From assembly GCA_945889325.1 (NCBI GenBank), contig CAMDBH010000036.1, positions 1-33,877 of the forward strand: a stretch of 33,877 bases of DNA, written 5' to 3'. A program made the translations under genes and the position numbers. Source of the stretch: Klebsiella pneumoniae. GTDB taxonomy: Bacteria > Myxococcota_A > UBA9042. The notes under the pieces were generated by a model that was not told where the DNA came from, did not search any database, and saw nothing but the letters and a program-made list of their open reading frames with translations. This document shows positions 24,928 to 32,755 of the stretch, in pieces; positions within the stretch are counted from its first letter, which is position 1; each line of letters opens with the position of its first letter.

Positions 24928-26082
24928 ACGACGTTGCACGATTTTGCCCCAGAATTCGGCGGTGCTCAGGCAATTGCGATTGTCGCTTGCATGGTTGCGG
25001 CGTTTGGCATTTGGCGGCCGCGTGACAAGGTCGGGCCGATTTTGGCGTTGACTTGTTTGGCCGCTGCGCTGCCGCGGTTGCCCAACGTCGGCGGGCCGCT
25101 ACTGGCGCTCGCGGTCGCTGCCGGTCTGGGCTTAACCGCCGGTCGGCGGCGTTTTCCGTTTATTCACGCGCTATTGTGGTTATCCGCGGCCGTTCTTGCC
25201 CCCAATCCTGTGCAAACCGCGTCGTTGCCTTCGGGGGCGGCGGCATTCATCGCGCTGCTTTTGGCCGTTTTAGCGGTGGCGCGCGGTGTAGGCGTATCGG
25301 GAGCGGCTCAACCTTTGCTCGCTGGCATGCTTGCGCTTATACCGTTGCAAAATCCAGGTCTTGTGTTGCGGTCTGGGCCAATCCCTTTGTCGTTGGAGCA
25401 CCCGCTGGCTGCTGCGCGTTGGGGCGCGGCGGCAAAAGGGCAATTGGCGTGGCTGGAAGCGCCAGCCTGGGCCGCCCATCTACCCCACGCGCTGACTGCG
25501 GCCCTTGTACTGGCGGTGATGCTGGCCTGGGTGGGCCAAATTCGCGAAGAAGATCCAAAACTACAGGGGCTTAATCGGATGTCCCTCGGCTTTTTCGCCA
25601 TCGCGATCGCGCTGCTTTTGGCCCAGATTCCGTTGGCCTTGGCGGCGCAGCACGTGCGAATTCCGGGGCTTTCGGCCGCACAACCGCTTGCCACTGCTGG
25701 ATTTTCCCTAGACTGGAGTCCGCTGGCGCTCGGCCTCGCGCGCATTTTTGCCGTCGCCGGTTTGGCGCAAACCCAACAGGGACGCCTGCCGGACTGGTTG
25801 CAAGTTCACGGGGCGCAAGCCACGTATTTTGCGGCCTTTGTTTTGTTTGGCCTTTGGGCGCTCACCGCACCGGCTTGGTTGGGCAGTGGCTGGTTGAGCG
25901 ACCCAGCCGTTTTTGGCCTTTTTGCGATGGTTGCAGCCAATGCCGCGTTGCCGGCCGATCTGGGCCAACACGCGTTCTTGCGCGCCGCTGCGATGTCAGC
26001 CCTTTGGCTCAGCACGTTGGCGTTGCTCGGCGGTGCCGATGTGGGCGCTGCTGTAGCTAGTCAACTGCTCAAAATGCCCTGA
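24904..26082 (+). CDS. Polytopic membrane protein, unknown function
   Basis: A 392-residue protein with about ten predicted transmembrane helices, rich in Ala, Leu, Gly and Trp, with a single longer hydrophilic loop around residues 205-225 (GQIREEDPKLQGLNR). No transporter or enzyme signature was recognised. The WWD motif expected of CcsA/ResC is missing, although its place after a ResB-like gene invites that comparison. The ATG is embedded in the hairpin of the mobile element and has no clear Shine-Dalgarno sequence, so the true N-terminus is uncertain by several residues. It is convergent with comF, 23 bp between stops. Confidence 0.75.
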   Translation: MNISQPLSTTLHDFAPEFGGAQAIAIVACMVAAFGIWRPRDKVGPILALTCLAAALPRLPNVGGPLLALAVAAGLGLTAGRRRFPFIHALLWLSAAVLAPNPVQTASLPSGAAAFIALLLAVLAVARGVGVSGAAQPLLAGMLALIPLQNPGLVLRSGPIPLSLEHPLAAARWGAAAKGQLAWLEAPAWAAHLPHALTAALVLAVMLAWVGQIREEDPKLQGLNRMSLGFFAIAIALLLAQIPLALAAQHVRIPGLSAAQPLATAGFSLDWSPLALGLARIFAVAGLAQTQQGRLPDWLQVHGAQATYFAAFVLFGLWALTAPAWLGSGWLSDPAVFGLFAMVAANAALPADLGQHAFLRAAAMSALWLSTLALLGGADVGAAVASQLLKMP

Positions 26083-26105
26083 TCTGACATTTGTCTGCGC
26101 GCAAC

Positions 26106-26753
26106 CTAACCGTTAGCGAGCGCGAAATGCATCGCCTGCGGACGCGCGTCGGCCAGACACACCGCGCCCAACACCCGCCAATCCGCCTTCTGCAACGCTG
26201 TGCAGGCCACTTTGAGCGTTGCGCCGGTCGTGATCACGTCGTCGATCACCACGGCCAAGCGGCCGCGGCCTGGGATCCGTGCGGCAAATTCTGGTAAAAT
26301 ACTTCGCGATTCTCTGCGCATTTCAGCCTGATCGAGGCGCTGCAGCGCAAAAGTCTGCCGCCGCGATCGCGCGACCAGTTGCTGCGTCAACAAGTCCGGC
26401 ACATGCAGGCCGCGCCGGCGCAATCGCTGTAGCTGCGGCGGTACGGCGATCAAATGCACGTCCTTGTTGCCAACAAGTTCAGCCAACAACGGCTGCATCT
26501 TCGCCGCAAGTGGGGTTAGATCCAGAAGATGTCCGCCTATCTTCATACGGCCGATCAGTTCGGCCATCGCGCCGCCATACGCAAAAGCGCCGACCGCAGG
26601 CCATGTTGCATTGTCCTGCCATTGCCCGCACCCCACCAGTGCGATCGCGCACGTGGGGCACATGGGCGCGCGATCGCCTACGGGCAACGGTGCGGCGCAC
26701 GCGCGACAACTGCCGGAAAATAAAGTACGAATTGCTGTAGCAAAGCCCAACAT
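26106..26753 (-). CDS. comF: ComF-family phosphoribosyltransferase-like protein
   Basis: The 215-residue protein has an N-terminal zinc-ribbon (CRAC near residue 18 and CPTC about 20 residues later), a middle domain with RRRGLHVPDLL, and a C-terminal PRPP loop LAVVIDDVITTGATL (about 165-180). This layout is diagnostic of the ComF/GntX family, which in transformable bacteria supports DNA uptake and elsewhere has unclear roles. The start is ATG 26753 with GGAG nine bases upstream, preferred to GTG 26777. It lies 97 bp downstream of map in the same direction and could share its transcript. No other competence genes are visible. Confidence 0.9.
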   Translation of the reverse strand: MLGFATAIRTLFSGSCRACAAPLPVGDRAPMCPTCAIALVGCGQWQDNATWPAVGAFAYGGAMAELIGRMKIGGHLLDLTPLAAKMQPLLAELVGNKDVHLIAVPPQLQRLRRRGLHVPDLLTQQLVARSRRQTFALQRLDQAEMRRESRSILPEFAARIPGRGRLAVVIDDVITTGATLKVACTALQKADWRVLGAVCLADARPQAMHFALANG

Positions 26754-26850
26754 GCCAAAATTCTCCACACGGCGCACATTGCCGCACTGGAGTTATCGCC
26801 AATTGACCAAGTTTTGCCGCACTAAAAAAACGCCGCGCCGCAAAAAACTT

Positions 26851-27615
26851 TTACGGATGTTCGCCAAGCGACGTCAACGTCAGAATTTCCGTGCCCGTTT
26901 GTGTAATGGCAATCGAATGTTCGCAGTGCGCAGACGGTTTGCCGTCGCTGGTCACCACCGTCCAACCGTCACTCAAAGTATAGACGTCGTCGCCGCCCAA
27001 GTTGACCATCGGCTCCAGCGCCAGACACCAGCCGGCCAATATGCGTGGCCCGGTGCCGGCTTTGCCGTAGTTGGGCACTTGCGGATCTTCATGCAAACGG
27101 TGGCCCACGCCGTGGCCGCAGTATTCGCGGACGATGCCGTAGCCCTTCTTGTTGATCACGCCTTCAATCGCCGAGCCGACATCGCCCAGCCGGTTGCCGA
27201 CCTTGGCTGCCTCAATTCCCGCCATCATGCTGGCGCGCGTCGTGTCGATAAGATCTTGTAATTCCGATGAGATCGAGCCACAAGCCACCGTGATCGCCGC
27301 ATCGCCGACCCAGCCGTTGAGGGTGGCGCCACAATCTATCGCCAAAATATCGCCATTTTTCAATTTGCGGTTGTTGGGGATGCCGTGCACGACCTCGTGG
27401 TTGAGAGACAGGCACAGCGACGCCGGAAAGCCGTTGTAACCCTTGAACGTCGGCGTGGCACCGCGGCTGCGAATGAAACTTTCCGCAGCGCGATCGAGCT
27501 CTTTGAGCTGTACGCCTTCACTTACCATGCCGCGCACCAAGCGCAACGTGTCGCCGACGATCGCGCCCGACACGCGCATATGCTTGATGTTGATGTCGGA
27601 TTTTCGCTCGATCAT
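26851..27615 (-). CDS. map: Methionine aminopeptidase, type I
   Basis: The 254-residue enzyme removes N-terminal Met from nascent proteins. All five metal ligands of the pita-bread fold are present: Asp94 (AIDCGATL), Asp105 (GDAA), His168 (CGHGVGH), Glu201 (LEPM) and Glu232 (EHS). Substrate-binding His77 is in LNHEVVHGIP. Length fits the short type I form without an N-terminal extension. ATG 27615 has GGAG six bases upstream, so the upstream seven-residue extension to 27636 is not used. It is divergent from proA across about 285 bp. Confidence 0.96.
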   Translation of the reverse strand: MIERKSDINIKHMRVSGAIVGDTLRLVRGMVSEGVQLKELDRAAESFIRSRGATPTFKGYNGFPASLCLSLNHEVVHGIPNNRKLKNGDILAIDCGATLNGWVGDAAITVACGSISSELQDLIDTTRASMMAGIEAAKVGNRLGDVGSAIEGVINKKGYGIVREYCGHGVGHRLHEDPQVPNYGKAGTGPRILAGWCLALEPMVNLGGDDVYTLSDGWTVVTSDGKPSAHCEHSIAITQTGTEILTLTSLGEHP

Positions 27616-27724
27616 AAAATACTCCACAGTGCACAAAGGCGCGCAAGGTAACTGCGGCGGCGCCGCGACGCAAGGCGAAAAATTGACCTACGGCGTCAGC
27701 AAGAAATTTGTGCCTATTTTCAAT

Positions 27725-27736
27725 GTGCTGCAGCAC
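27725..27736. promoter_or_regulatory. 12-bp perfect palindrome in the map/proA intergenic region
   Basis: GTGCTGCAGCAC is a perfect palindrome within the 285-bp region between divergent map and proA. It could bind a dimeric regulator. The rest of the region holds no gene that I can support, and no clear promoter hexamers were found; a TTGACC at 27683-27688 lacks a good -10. Confidence 0.3.
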
Positions 27737-27900
27737 GCGCACGCTTCGCGCATTGACGGGCGATCGCGGCGCTCCTACGCTTATCGAACGCGCTGCGGGT
27801 TGCGCGCGCACCGTCACTGCCGCTTGCGCCGTTTGCGCCGCTGGGCGCGCGACCGGCCCAGTCTAACCAATAACCGCATTATGTTGCAAGGTTGCTGAAT

Positions 27901-29199
27901 TTGAATCCCCTCGTTTCGCCGGTCGATCTCGAATCAGACGCGTTGATCCTCCAGACTGCGCAATTGCTCGCCCGCGCGCACCAAGCGGCTTTTATTTTGG
28001 CGGCGGCGTCGACCCAACAAAAAAATGCGTTTCTGCTGCAAATAGCCGTGCTTCTGCGCGAAAACACCGATGTGATTGTCGCGGCCAACGCCATCGACAT
28101 TTTGGCGGCCGTGCAAATGGGCCGCGGTTTGGCGTTCATGGATCGCCTGCGTTTGGACCCAAAAAGTCTGTCTAATCTGGCAGATGCGGTGAAGGACATC
28201 GCATCGCTGCCCGATCCGATCGGCCAGATCACCAGCGGCAGTCGGCGGCCAAACGGTTTGCAGGTCCAAAAAGTCCGTGCGGCGCTGGGCGTCATCGGCA
28301 TCATTTATGAATCGCGGCCCAACGTCACCATTGACGCGGCTGCCTTGTGCGTAAAGGCCGGAAATGCCGTGGTGTTGCGCGGTGGTTCGGAGGCGCGGCA
28401 TTCCAACGCGGCCCTGATCGACGTCTTGCGCAATGCGCTCGCGGCGGTCGATTTGCCGCCGGACGCCGTTCAGGCCCCCCAAAGCCAAGCGCGCGCTGGC
28501 GTGGAAGCGCTGGTGTCGCAGGTCAAAGGCGGCCTTGATTTGGTGATTCCGCGCGGCGGAACTGCGCTGATTGACACGGTAAATCGCGCGGCGCGCGTGC
28601 CAGTCATCCAGCATTACCAAGGCGTATGCCATTTGTTTGTGCACGCGGCCGCCGACCTCGAACTGGCAATTGCCGTGATTGTGAACGCAAAAGCCCAACG
28701 GCCGGGCGTATGTAACGCGGTGGAGGCGATTTTGGTCGACGACGCGATCGCGCCCAAAGCGGTGCCTGCGATCGCGCAGGCCTTGCGCGCTGCCAACGTG
28801 CAGGTGCGCGCCGACTCGCAAGCGCGCGCGCTGGCACCCGACGACACGATCGCCGCACACCAAGACGATTACGGCACAGAGTTCCTAGATTACATTGCAC
28901 TTTTGTGCGTCGTCGACGGTTACGATGGTGCCGTGGCCCACATCCGCCGCTATGGCAGCCACCACACAGAGGGCATTTTGACCCAAGACATTGCAGTTGC
29001 TCAGCGTTTTGCCGCAGAGGTCGATGCGTCGTGTATTGCGATCAACGCGTCGACGCGCTTCAACGACGGCGGCTGTCTTGGCCTTGGCGCTGAAATTGGT
29101 ATTTCTACCAGTAAGTTACATGCGTATGGCCCGATGGGGCTGGAATCGCTCACCTGCGAAAAATATGTCATCACCGGCACCGGCCACATTCGAACCTAA
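27901..29199 (+). CDS. proA: Gamma-glutamyl phosphate reductase
   Basis: The 432-residue enzyme reduces gamma-glutamyl phosphate to glutamate semialdehyde with NADPH, the second step of proline synthesis. Diagnostic motifs are YESRPNVTIDAAALCVKAGN, VVLRGGSEA, VIPRGG, the catalytic Cys in QRPGVCNA, and the C-terminal NASTRFNDGG and GLGAEIGISTSK blocks ending in CEKYVITGTGHIR. Length is normal. The start is a TTG: 27901 has AAGG nine bases upstream, and TTG 27892 would add three residues. proB is not adjacent. rsfS and rlmH follow, with 47 and 10 bp gaps, as in many genomes, but nadD, often between proA and rsfS, is missing. Confidence 0.95.
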   Translation: MNPLVSPVDLESDALILQTAQLLARAHQAAFILAAASTQQKNAFLLQIAVLLRENTDVIVAANAIDILAAVQMGRGLAFMDRLRLDPKSLSNLADAVKDIASLPDPIGQITSGSRRPNGLQVQKVRAALGVIGIIYESRPNVTIDAAALCVKAGNAVVLRGGSEARHSNAALIDVLRNALAAVDLPPDAVQAPQSQARAGVEALVSQVKGGLDLVIPRGGTALIDTVNRAARVPVIQHYQGVCHLFVHAAADLELAIAVIVNAKAQRPGVCNAVEAILVDDAIAPKAVPAIAQALRAANVQVRADSQARALAPDDTIAAHQDDYGTEFLDYIALLCVVDGYDGAVAHIRRYGSHHTEGILTQDIAVAQRFAAEVDASCIAINASTRFNDGGCLGLGAEIGISTSKLHAYGPMGLESLTCEKYVITGTGHIRT

Positions 29200-29246
29200 A
29201 TCCACCAGAGCCGGCCGGGTCGCGGCCCAATAGAGGAAATCTTTGC

Positions 29247-29804
29247 ATGAATGATCAAATATCCCCAGATGTTGCGCTACAAGCCGCCCAGGTGGCCGTC
29301 GATGCGATCTGGGACAAGAAAGGCTTTGAAGTCGTGCTGCTGCGCGTCAAAGAAGTCGTGCAATATACCGATTACATTGTGATTGCTTCGGCAAGTTCGG
29401 ATCGCCACGCGATGGCGATCGCCGATAACGTGGAGTTTTTTCTGCTCAAGGAATTGAAGCAAAAGCCGATCGGCAGCGAAGGGCGGCAAACCGGGCGATG
29501 GGTGTTGCTGGACTACAGCGATTTTGTCGTGCATGTTTTCCACCGGCCTGTGCGCGATTACTATGAAATTGAACGGCTTTATGCCGATGCCACGCGGGTC
29601 GAACTCAATGAGCCGGCTTGGGTCCAAGAAACCAGTCCGGATGCGTTGCAAGAAATAGCTATTGATTACGGTGAGATGCTATGGAACGCGCCAGAAGATC
29701 CCGCGGACAAGGACGATGACGACGGCGATGTGATCGCGACTTGGGACGATGAGCAAGAAGATCCTGTTGCAAAAAGCGGCACTGCGCCGCTGACTGAAAC
29801 CTGA
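29247..29804 (+). CDS. rsfS: Ribosome silencing factor RsfS with acidic tail
   Basis: Residues 10-115 of 185 form the Iojap/RsfS fold, with DYIVIASASSDRHAMAIADN, GRWVLLDYSDFVVHVFHRP and YYEIERLYADA. RsfS binds ribosomal protein L14 and blocks subunit joining when nutrients run low. The tail (about 120-185) is longer than in typical family members of 105-130 residues and very acidic, with a DKDDDDGD run. Its purpose is unknown. ATG 29247 has GAGG ten bases upstream. It sits between proA and rlmH. Confidence 0.94.
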   Translation: MNDQISPDVALQAAQVAVDAIWDKKGFEVVLLRVKEVVQYTDYIVIASASSDRHAMAIADNVEFFLLKELKQKPIGSEGRQTGRWVLLDYSDFVVHVFHRPVRDYYEIERLYADATRVELNEPAWVQETSPDALQEIAIDYGEMLWNAPEDPADKDDDDGDVIATWDDEQEDPVAKSGTAPLTET

Positions 29805-29814
29805 GGCGCATTTT

Positions 29815-30285
29815 GTGAAGATCACGATCGCGGCGCCCGGCAAACTCAATCACCCAGGCGCAGTGGCGTGGAGCGACGATTTGTATGCCCGCATCGGGCG
29901 GATTTTGCCGATTCAGCGCCGCGCCGGCCGCGAGGTGCGCCGCAGCAAATCCGGGGTCGATGATGCGGCCAAGCGCGCGGAGTCACAGGCACTATTGCTG
30001 CTGATGCCGCCAAACGCCTTCGCTGTGGCGCTGGATCTCGGCGGCGCGATCATGGACAGCGATCGTTTCTACAGCTGGTTGATCGGCCTAGCGGAAAGCG
30101 GCACCCGCGATCTGTGCTTTTTCATCGGCGGTCCCGATGGCCACGATGCGGCGCTGCTCGACGTCTGCCGCGCCAAACTCGCGCTATCTACGATGGTTTT
30201 GCCGCATGAAATGGCCGAAGTCGTACTGCTGGAGCAAACCTATCGCGCGCTGACGCGTTGGAAAGGCTTGCCGTATCACCGCTGA
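29815..30285 (+). CDS. rlmH: 23S rRNA (pseudouridine1915-N3)-methyltransferase RlmH
   Basis: The 156-residue SPOUT methyltransferase modifies helix 69 of 23S rRNA. The knotted SAM-binding region shows FFIGGPDGH, then LSTMVLPHEMAEVVLLEQTYRA, and the C-terminus ends PYHR as in the family. Length matches the usual 155-160. The start is GTG 29815, ten bases after rsfS, so the two genes are almost certainly cotranscribed. It is convergent with the next gene, with 12 bp between the stops and no T-rich terminator. Confidence 0.94.
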   Translation: MKITIAAPGKLNHPGAVAWSDDLYARIGRILPIQRRAGREVRRSKSGVDDAAKRAESQALLLLMPPNAFAVALDLGGAIMDSDRFYSWLIGLAESGTRDLCFFIGGPDGHDAALLDVCRAKLALSTMVLPHEMAEVVLLEQTYRALTRWKGLPYHR

Positions 30286-30297
30286 TCGCAACAGCGG

Positions 30298-31890
30298 CTA
30301 TTTCTTGGCAAATGGCAGCACAGCCATCGGCGTGAAAGCGTCGTACGGCAGCTGATTGGTGACCGACTGCCACTTTGTATCGCCAAGCGGCAGCACGTAA
30401 ATCTCTGAATCTTTGAGCGAACGATCGCCCGGCGGTGTCGATTCCGGAATTGGCGCGCCGCTTTGCTGAATCGATGCAGTCGCTGAAAGCACGAGCGCTT
30501 GCTTGGACGGCGAGAGTGCAAAGTCAAAAATATGCTTGTTCGTCGGGTTGTTGTCCCGCGGATTGTTGGTGAAATTGATCCAGTCGCTGTCCTCGATAGG
30601 GCCACCGATCTTATCGACGGGCAGGGCCATGATGTCGGTCCAAGGCTTGTTCAGACTGCCTTTGGGGCAGACGGCATACGCCAGAAAATACAGCAACTTG
30701 CCATCGGCCGAGAACTGCGGTTGCTGCTTAACCTCCGCCAACTGCGGCTTGCTTGGGTCCAGCACCTTGCACACGCCGGCTAGGTACGCTTGGCCGTTGG
30801 GCACGGTTACCAAATTACTAAAGGTATTGCCAACTTCGGAGCCGACATTGTAGCGCCGCAGCCGCAAGTTGTTGTCGACGATCGTGAACAGCACGACGAT
30901 CTTGCCGTCGGGGCTGATGCCGACGCGATCGTTGTCGTGGTACTGCGATCCTTGGCCAACGCAAGTGTCGGCGCCCAGCGGATGTTCGCAAATATAATCG
31001 AGTTTGCTGACATTGCCCTCGCGCCAAGCGTAGACTTTGACCGACCGGATCGTGGTGGTGAGAAAGACCAGCGTCGATGCGTCCTCGCTCACTTGAAAAT
31101 GGCCTTTGTAGGTCGTATCCGACTTTAAATCCGGATCGTTATCGGGGACCATCTTGGTCACCACCGTGTCTTCGGACACCCCGCTCAGCGGTCCGCGGCG
31201 GTGGATGTCAAATTGGCACACCCCTGTGCCACCGCACGCAACCGGCGTGGAGTAATAGAGATAATCTGCGGCAAAATGGAGATCGGCGACTTTTTCGATT
31301 AGACCGAGTTTGTTGAAATTATACTCTAAATTCTCAGGAGATCCCGTGAGTAGCCCCAACGCATAGGTATAGCCGCTGGCAGTGGGCGACGCCATCGCAA
31401 GCGCCGCATACTTCAGGTTTGGACTGAGCGAACAGCCAAAATTGCAAGTGTAATTCCCCTCAAACTTCGCAAAAGAGTCCTTGGTCATTTCTATGGCCGG
31501 CTTGCTCACGTCAAATGGACTGACGCCGATGCCGAACTTGCTGTTGCTGCTGGTGACCTGTGGATTTTTCCAGTTGGTGAGGACAAGATCGCTTGACGGC
31601 GGTTTACCTTGGGGCGGCACGCGCTCGTTGTGGTTGTAAACAATCCAGAAATCTTCGTCGAAGTTGCCGATCGTCGTCTCTTTGCCGACGCCACCGATAT
31701 CGGACTTGCCGATGTCAGTTGGCGTTGCATCGGCACCATTGGCAACATCGCTCTGATCTGCATCACTTGTCGTCGGCGGTACGGCGGTCGCGCCGCAAGC
31801 AGACGTCGCGACGCCCAGAAGCGCCACAACGGCCATCGCGTCAGCACGCGCGCGGCCGAGCCCAGAAATCATTATCGTTTGGACGGACAT
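30298..31890 (-). CDS. Lipoprotein with TolB/PD40-like beta-propeller
   Basis: A 530-residue lipoprotein (TSAC, Cys32, +2 Gly) with an Asp/Thr-rich linker to about residue 70. The rest looks like a six- to eight-bladed propeller of the TolB/WD40-like PD40 kind: VGISPDGKIVVLFTI, QFSADGKLLYFLAYAV and FALSPSKQALVLSATA carry the typical S.D.(G)..L/I pattern. Several cysteines (NYTCNFGCSL, VACGGTGVC) suggest disulphides. No TolB partner genes are nearby, so a Tol role is not proposed. The start is ATG 31890 with AAGGGG upstream. Its blades differ in type from those of the other propeller lipoproteins in this window. Confidence 0.82.
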   Translation of the reverse strand: MSVQTIMISGLGRARADAMAVVALLGVATSACGATAVPPTTSDADQSDVANGADATPTDIGKSDIGGVGKETTIGNFDEDFWIVYNHNERVPPQGKPPSSDLVLTNWKNPQVTSSNSKFGIGVSPFDVSKPAIEMTKDSFAKFEGNYTCNFGCSLSPNLKYAALAMASPTASGYTYALGLLTGSPENLEYNFNKLGLIEKVADLHFAADYLYYSTPVACGGTGVCQFDIHRRGPLSGVSEDTVVTKMVPDNDPDLKSDTTYKGHFQVSEDASTLVFLTTTIRSVKVYAWREGNVSKLDYICEHPLGADTCVGQGSQYHDNDRVGISPDGKIVVLFTIVDNNLRLRRYNVGSEVGNTFSNLVTVPNGQAYLAGVCKVLDPSKPQLAEVKQQPQFSADGKLLYFLAYAVCPKGSLNKPWTDIMALPVDKIGGPIEDSDWINFTNNPRDNNPTNKHIFDFALSPSKQALVLSATASIQQSGAPIPESTPPGDRSLKDSEIYVLPLGDTKWQSVTNQLPYDAFTPMAVLPFAKK

Positions 31891-31924
31891 GCGACACCCC
31901 TTGCGGCCTCAAAACAATCGACCA

Positions 31925-31942
31925 CCGCGTGAAATCACGCGG
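31925..31942. promoter_or_regulatory. 18-bp near-perfect palindrome upstream of the propeller lipoprotein
   Basis: CCGCGTGA (31925-31932) and TCACGCGG (31935-31942) are exact reverse complements around AA. It lies 35 bp upstream of the ATG on the minus strand and close to a candidate -10, so a repressor operator is plausible. As RNA it would form an eight-base-pair hairpin in the 5' leader. Confidence 0.55.
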
Positions 31943-31952
31943 CACAGTCAGC

Positions 31953-31981
31953 AAACTACGGAATCGCGCGAGGATCGTCAA
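31953..31981 (-). promoter_or_regulatory. Candidate promoter for the propeller lipoprotein
   Basis: On the minus strand TTGACG (31976-31981) is followed after 17 bp by TAGTTT (31953-31958), only three matches to TATAAT. The -35 is good and the spacing ideal, but the -10 is weak. The palindrome at 31925-31942 lies about ten bases downstream of it. Confidence 0.35.
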
Positions 31982-32412
31982 CGCGCAGGCGCAACAATGA
32001 TGGGGGCGAAGGAACAAACGTCATGAAATCAAGCAGTTGAGCAAATTGACCGCCATCGCTCGGCCAGACTGATCAGGCAACGTGGAGCCCGCGCCAGATG
32101 CGCGGTGGCGATCAGCACAACGCCGCGGGCAAATTCCAGGGAAGAAATGTGTCAAAACCCATGATATTATGGAATCAATGAATTCGGAGTCGAAAGGGCT
32201 CCCGCGTGATGATCAACTGGCCGCCGCGATTTGGGCCGCCAGAACCGCAGCAGCAGACACGGCAAATGCAAATTTATCGGCCACCTCCTCGCCGTGATTC
32301 TGCGGCCGCATTTGCAGCATTATGCTGCAATACCGGAGCAGTATCGTCGCATCCGCACAGCCACTCCGCGCACTCGCCAACGACCTGTGTCCAAAATAAA
32401 TCGAAAAAGGAC

Positions 32413-32441
32413 TTGACGGCAACCCGAAGCATCCGCACAAT
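32413..32441 (+). promoter_or_regulatory. Candidate upstream rrn promoter
   Basis: TTGACG (32413-32418), 17 bp, CACAAT (32436-32441). It is about 545 bp before the 16S gene. A second -35-like TTGACA stands at 32581-32586 with a poor -10 (CATCCT, 32604-32609). Tandem promoters are common in front of rRNA operons, but these calls are by consensus only. Confidence 0.35.
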
Positions 32442-32445
32442 GCCG

Positions 32446-32488
32446 CCCTCTTGCCGAACCAGCTCCGCGCTGGCAACCGACAAGAGGG
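32446..32488 (+). repeat. Nested hairpin in the rrn upstream region
   Basis: CCCTCTTG (32446-32453) pairs with CAAGAGGG (32481-32488), and inside it CCAGC (32459-32463) pairs with GCTGG (32469-32473). A smaller hairpin follows, GCGGT with ACCGC around a GCAA tetraloop (32494-32507). They start just after the -10 of the candidate upstream promoter and may be the 5' end of a transcript. Confidence 0.55.
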
Positions 32489-32522
32489 ATTCCGCGGTGC
32501 AAACCGCACCCCAATGGCAAGC

Positions 32523-32556
32523 AAAAAACGCCGGCTGCGAAATGATTGCGCAGCCG
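32523..32556 (-). terminator. Intrinsic terminator on the minus strand within the rrn upstream region
   Basis: On the minus strand, CGGCTGCG (32556-32549) and CGCAGCCG (32539-32532) form a perfect eight-base-pair stem with a nine-base loop, followed by GCG and TTTTTT (32528-32523). That is a good rho-independent terminator. It would stop antisense transcription entering from the rrn side before it reaches the minus-strand lipoprotein gene. Confidence 0.55.
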
Positions 32557-32755
32557 TCGCAAAAAAAGCGATTCAGTCGCTTGACAGCTTGTCGATTGTC
32601 GCGCATCCTGCTTGCCCCACGCCGACCTGCTTTGCGCAGAATCGGTTGAAGGACACCGCAAGATGCGGTCAAGGGACGCAGAAACGGCCAAAGCACCCAG
32701 AAACGGGCTGGCACCGATGCGAGCATCCAACAAACCGGTCGGGCCAACCAAAGGC

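Noticed and set aside
27443-27898. 151-residue plus-strand frame across the start of map and the map/proA gap
   Set aside because: The first part is antisense to map and the rest is rich in Arg and Cys without any motif.
30298-31890. TolB of the Tol-Pal system
   Set aside because: It has a lipobox and an Asp-rich linker, and lacks tolQ, tolR, tolA or pal neighbours; only the propeller type is shared.
32169-32297. Possible 42-residue plus-strand peptide starting MESMNSESKG
   Set aside because: Short, with no clear ribosome binding site or promoter and an ending of low complexity. It may be real, but nothing supports it beyond an open frame.
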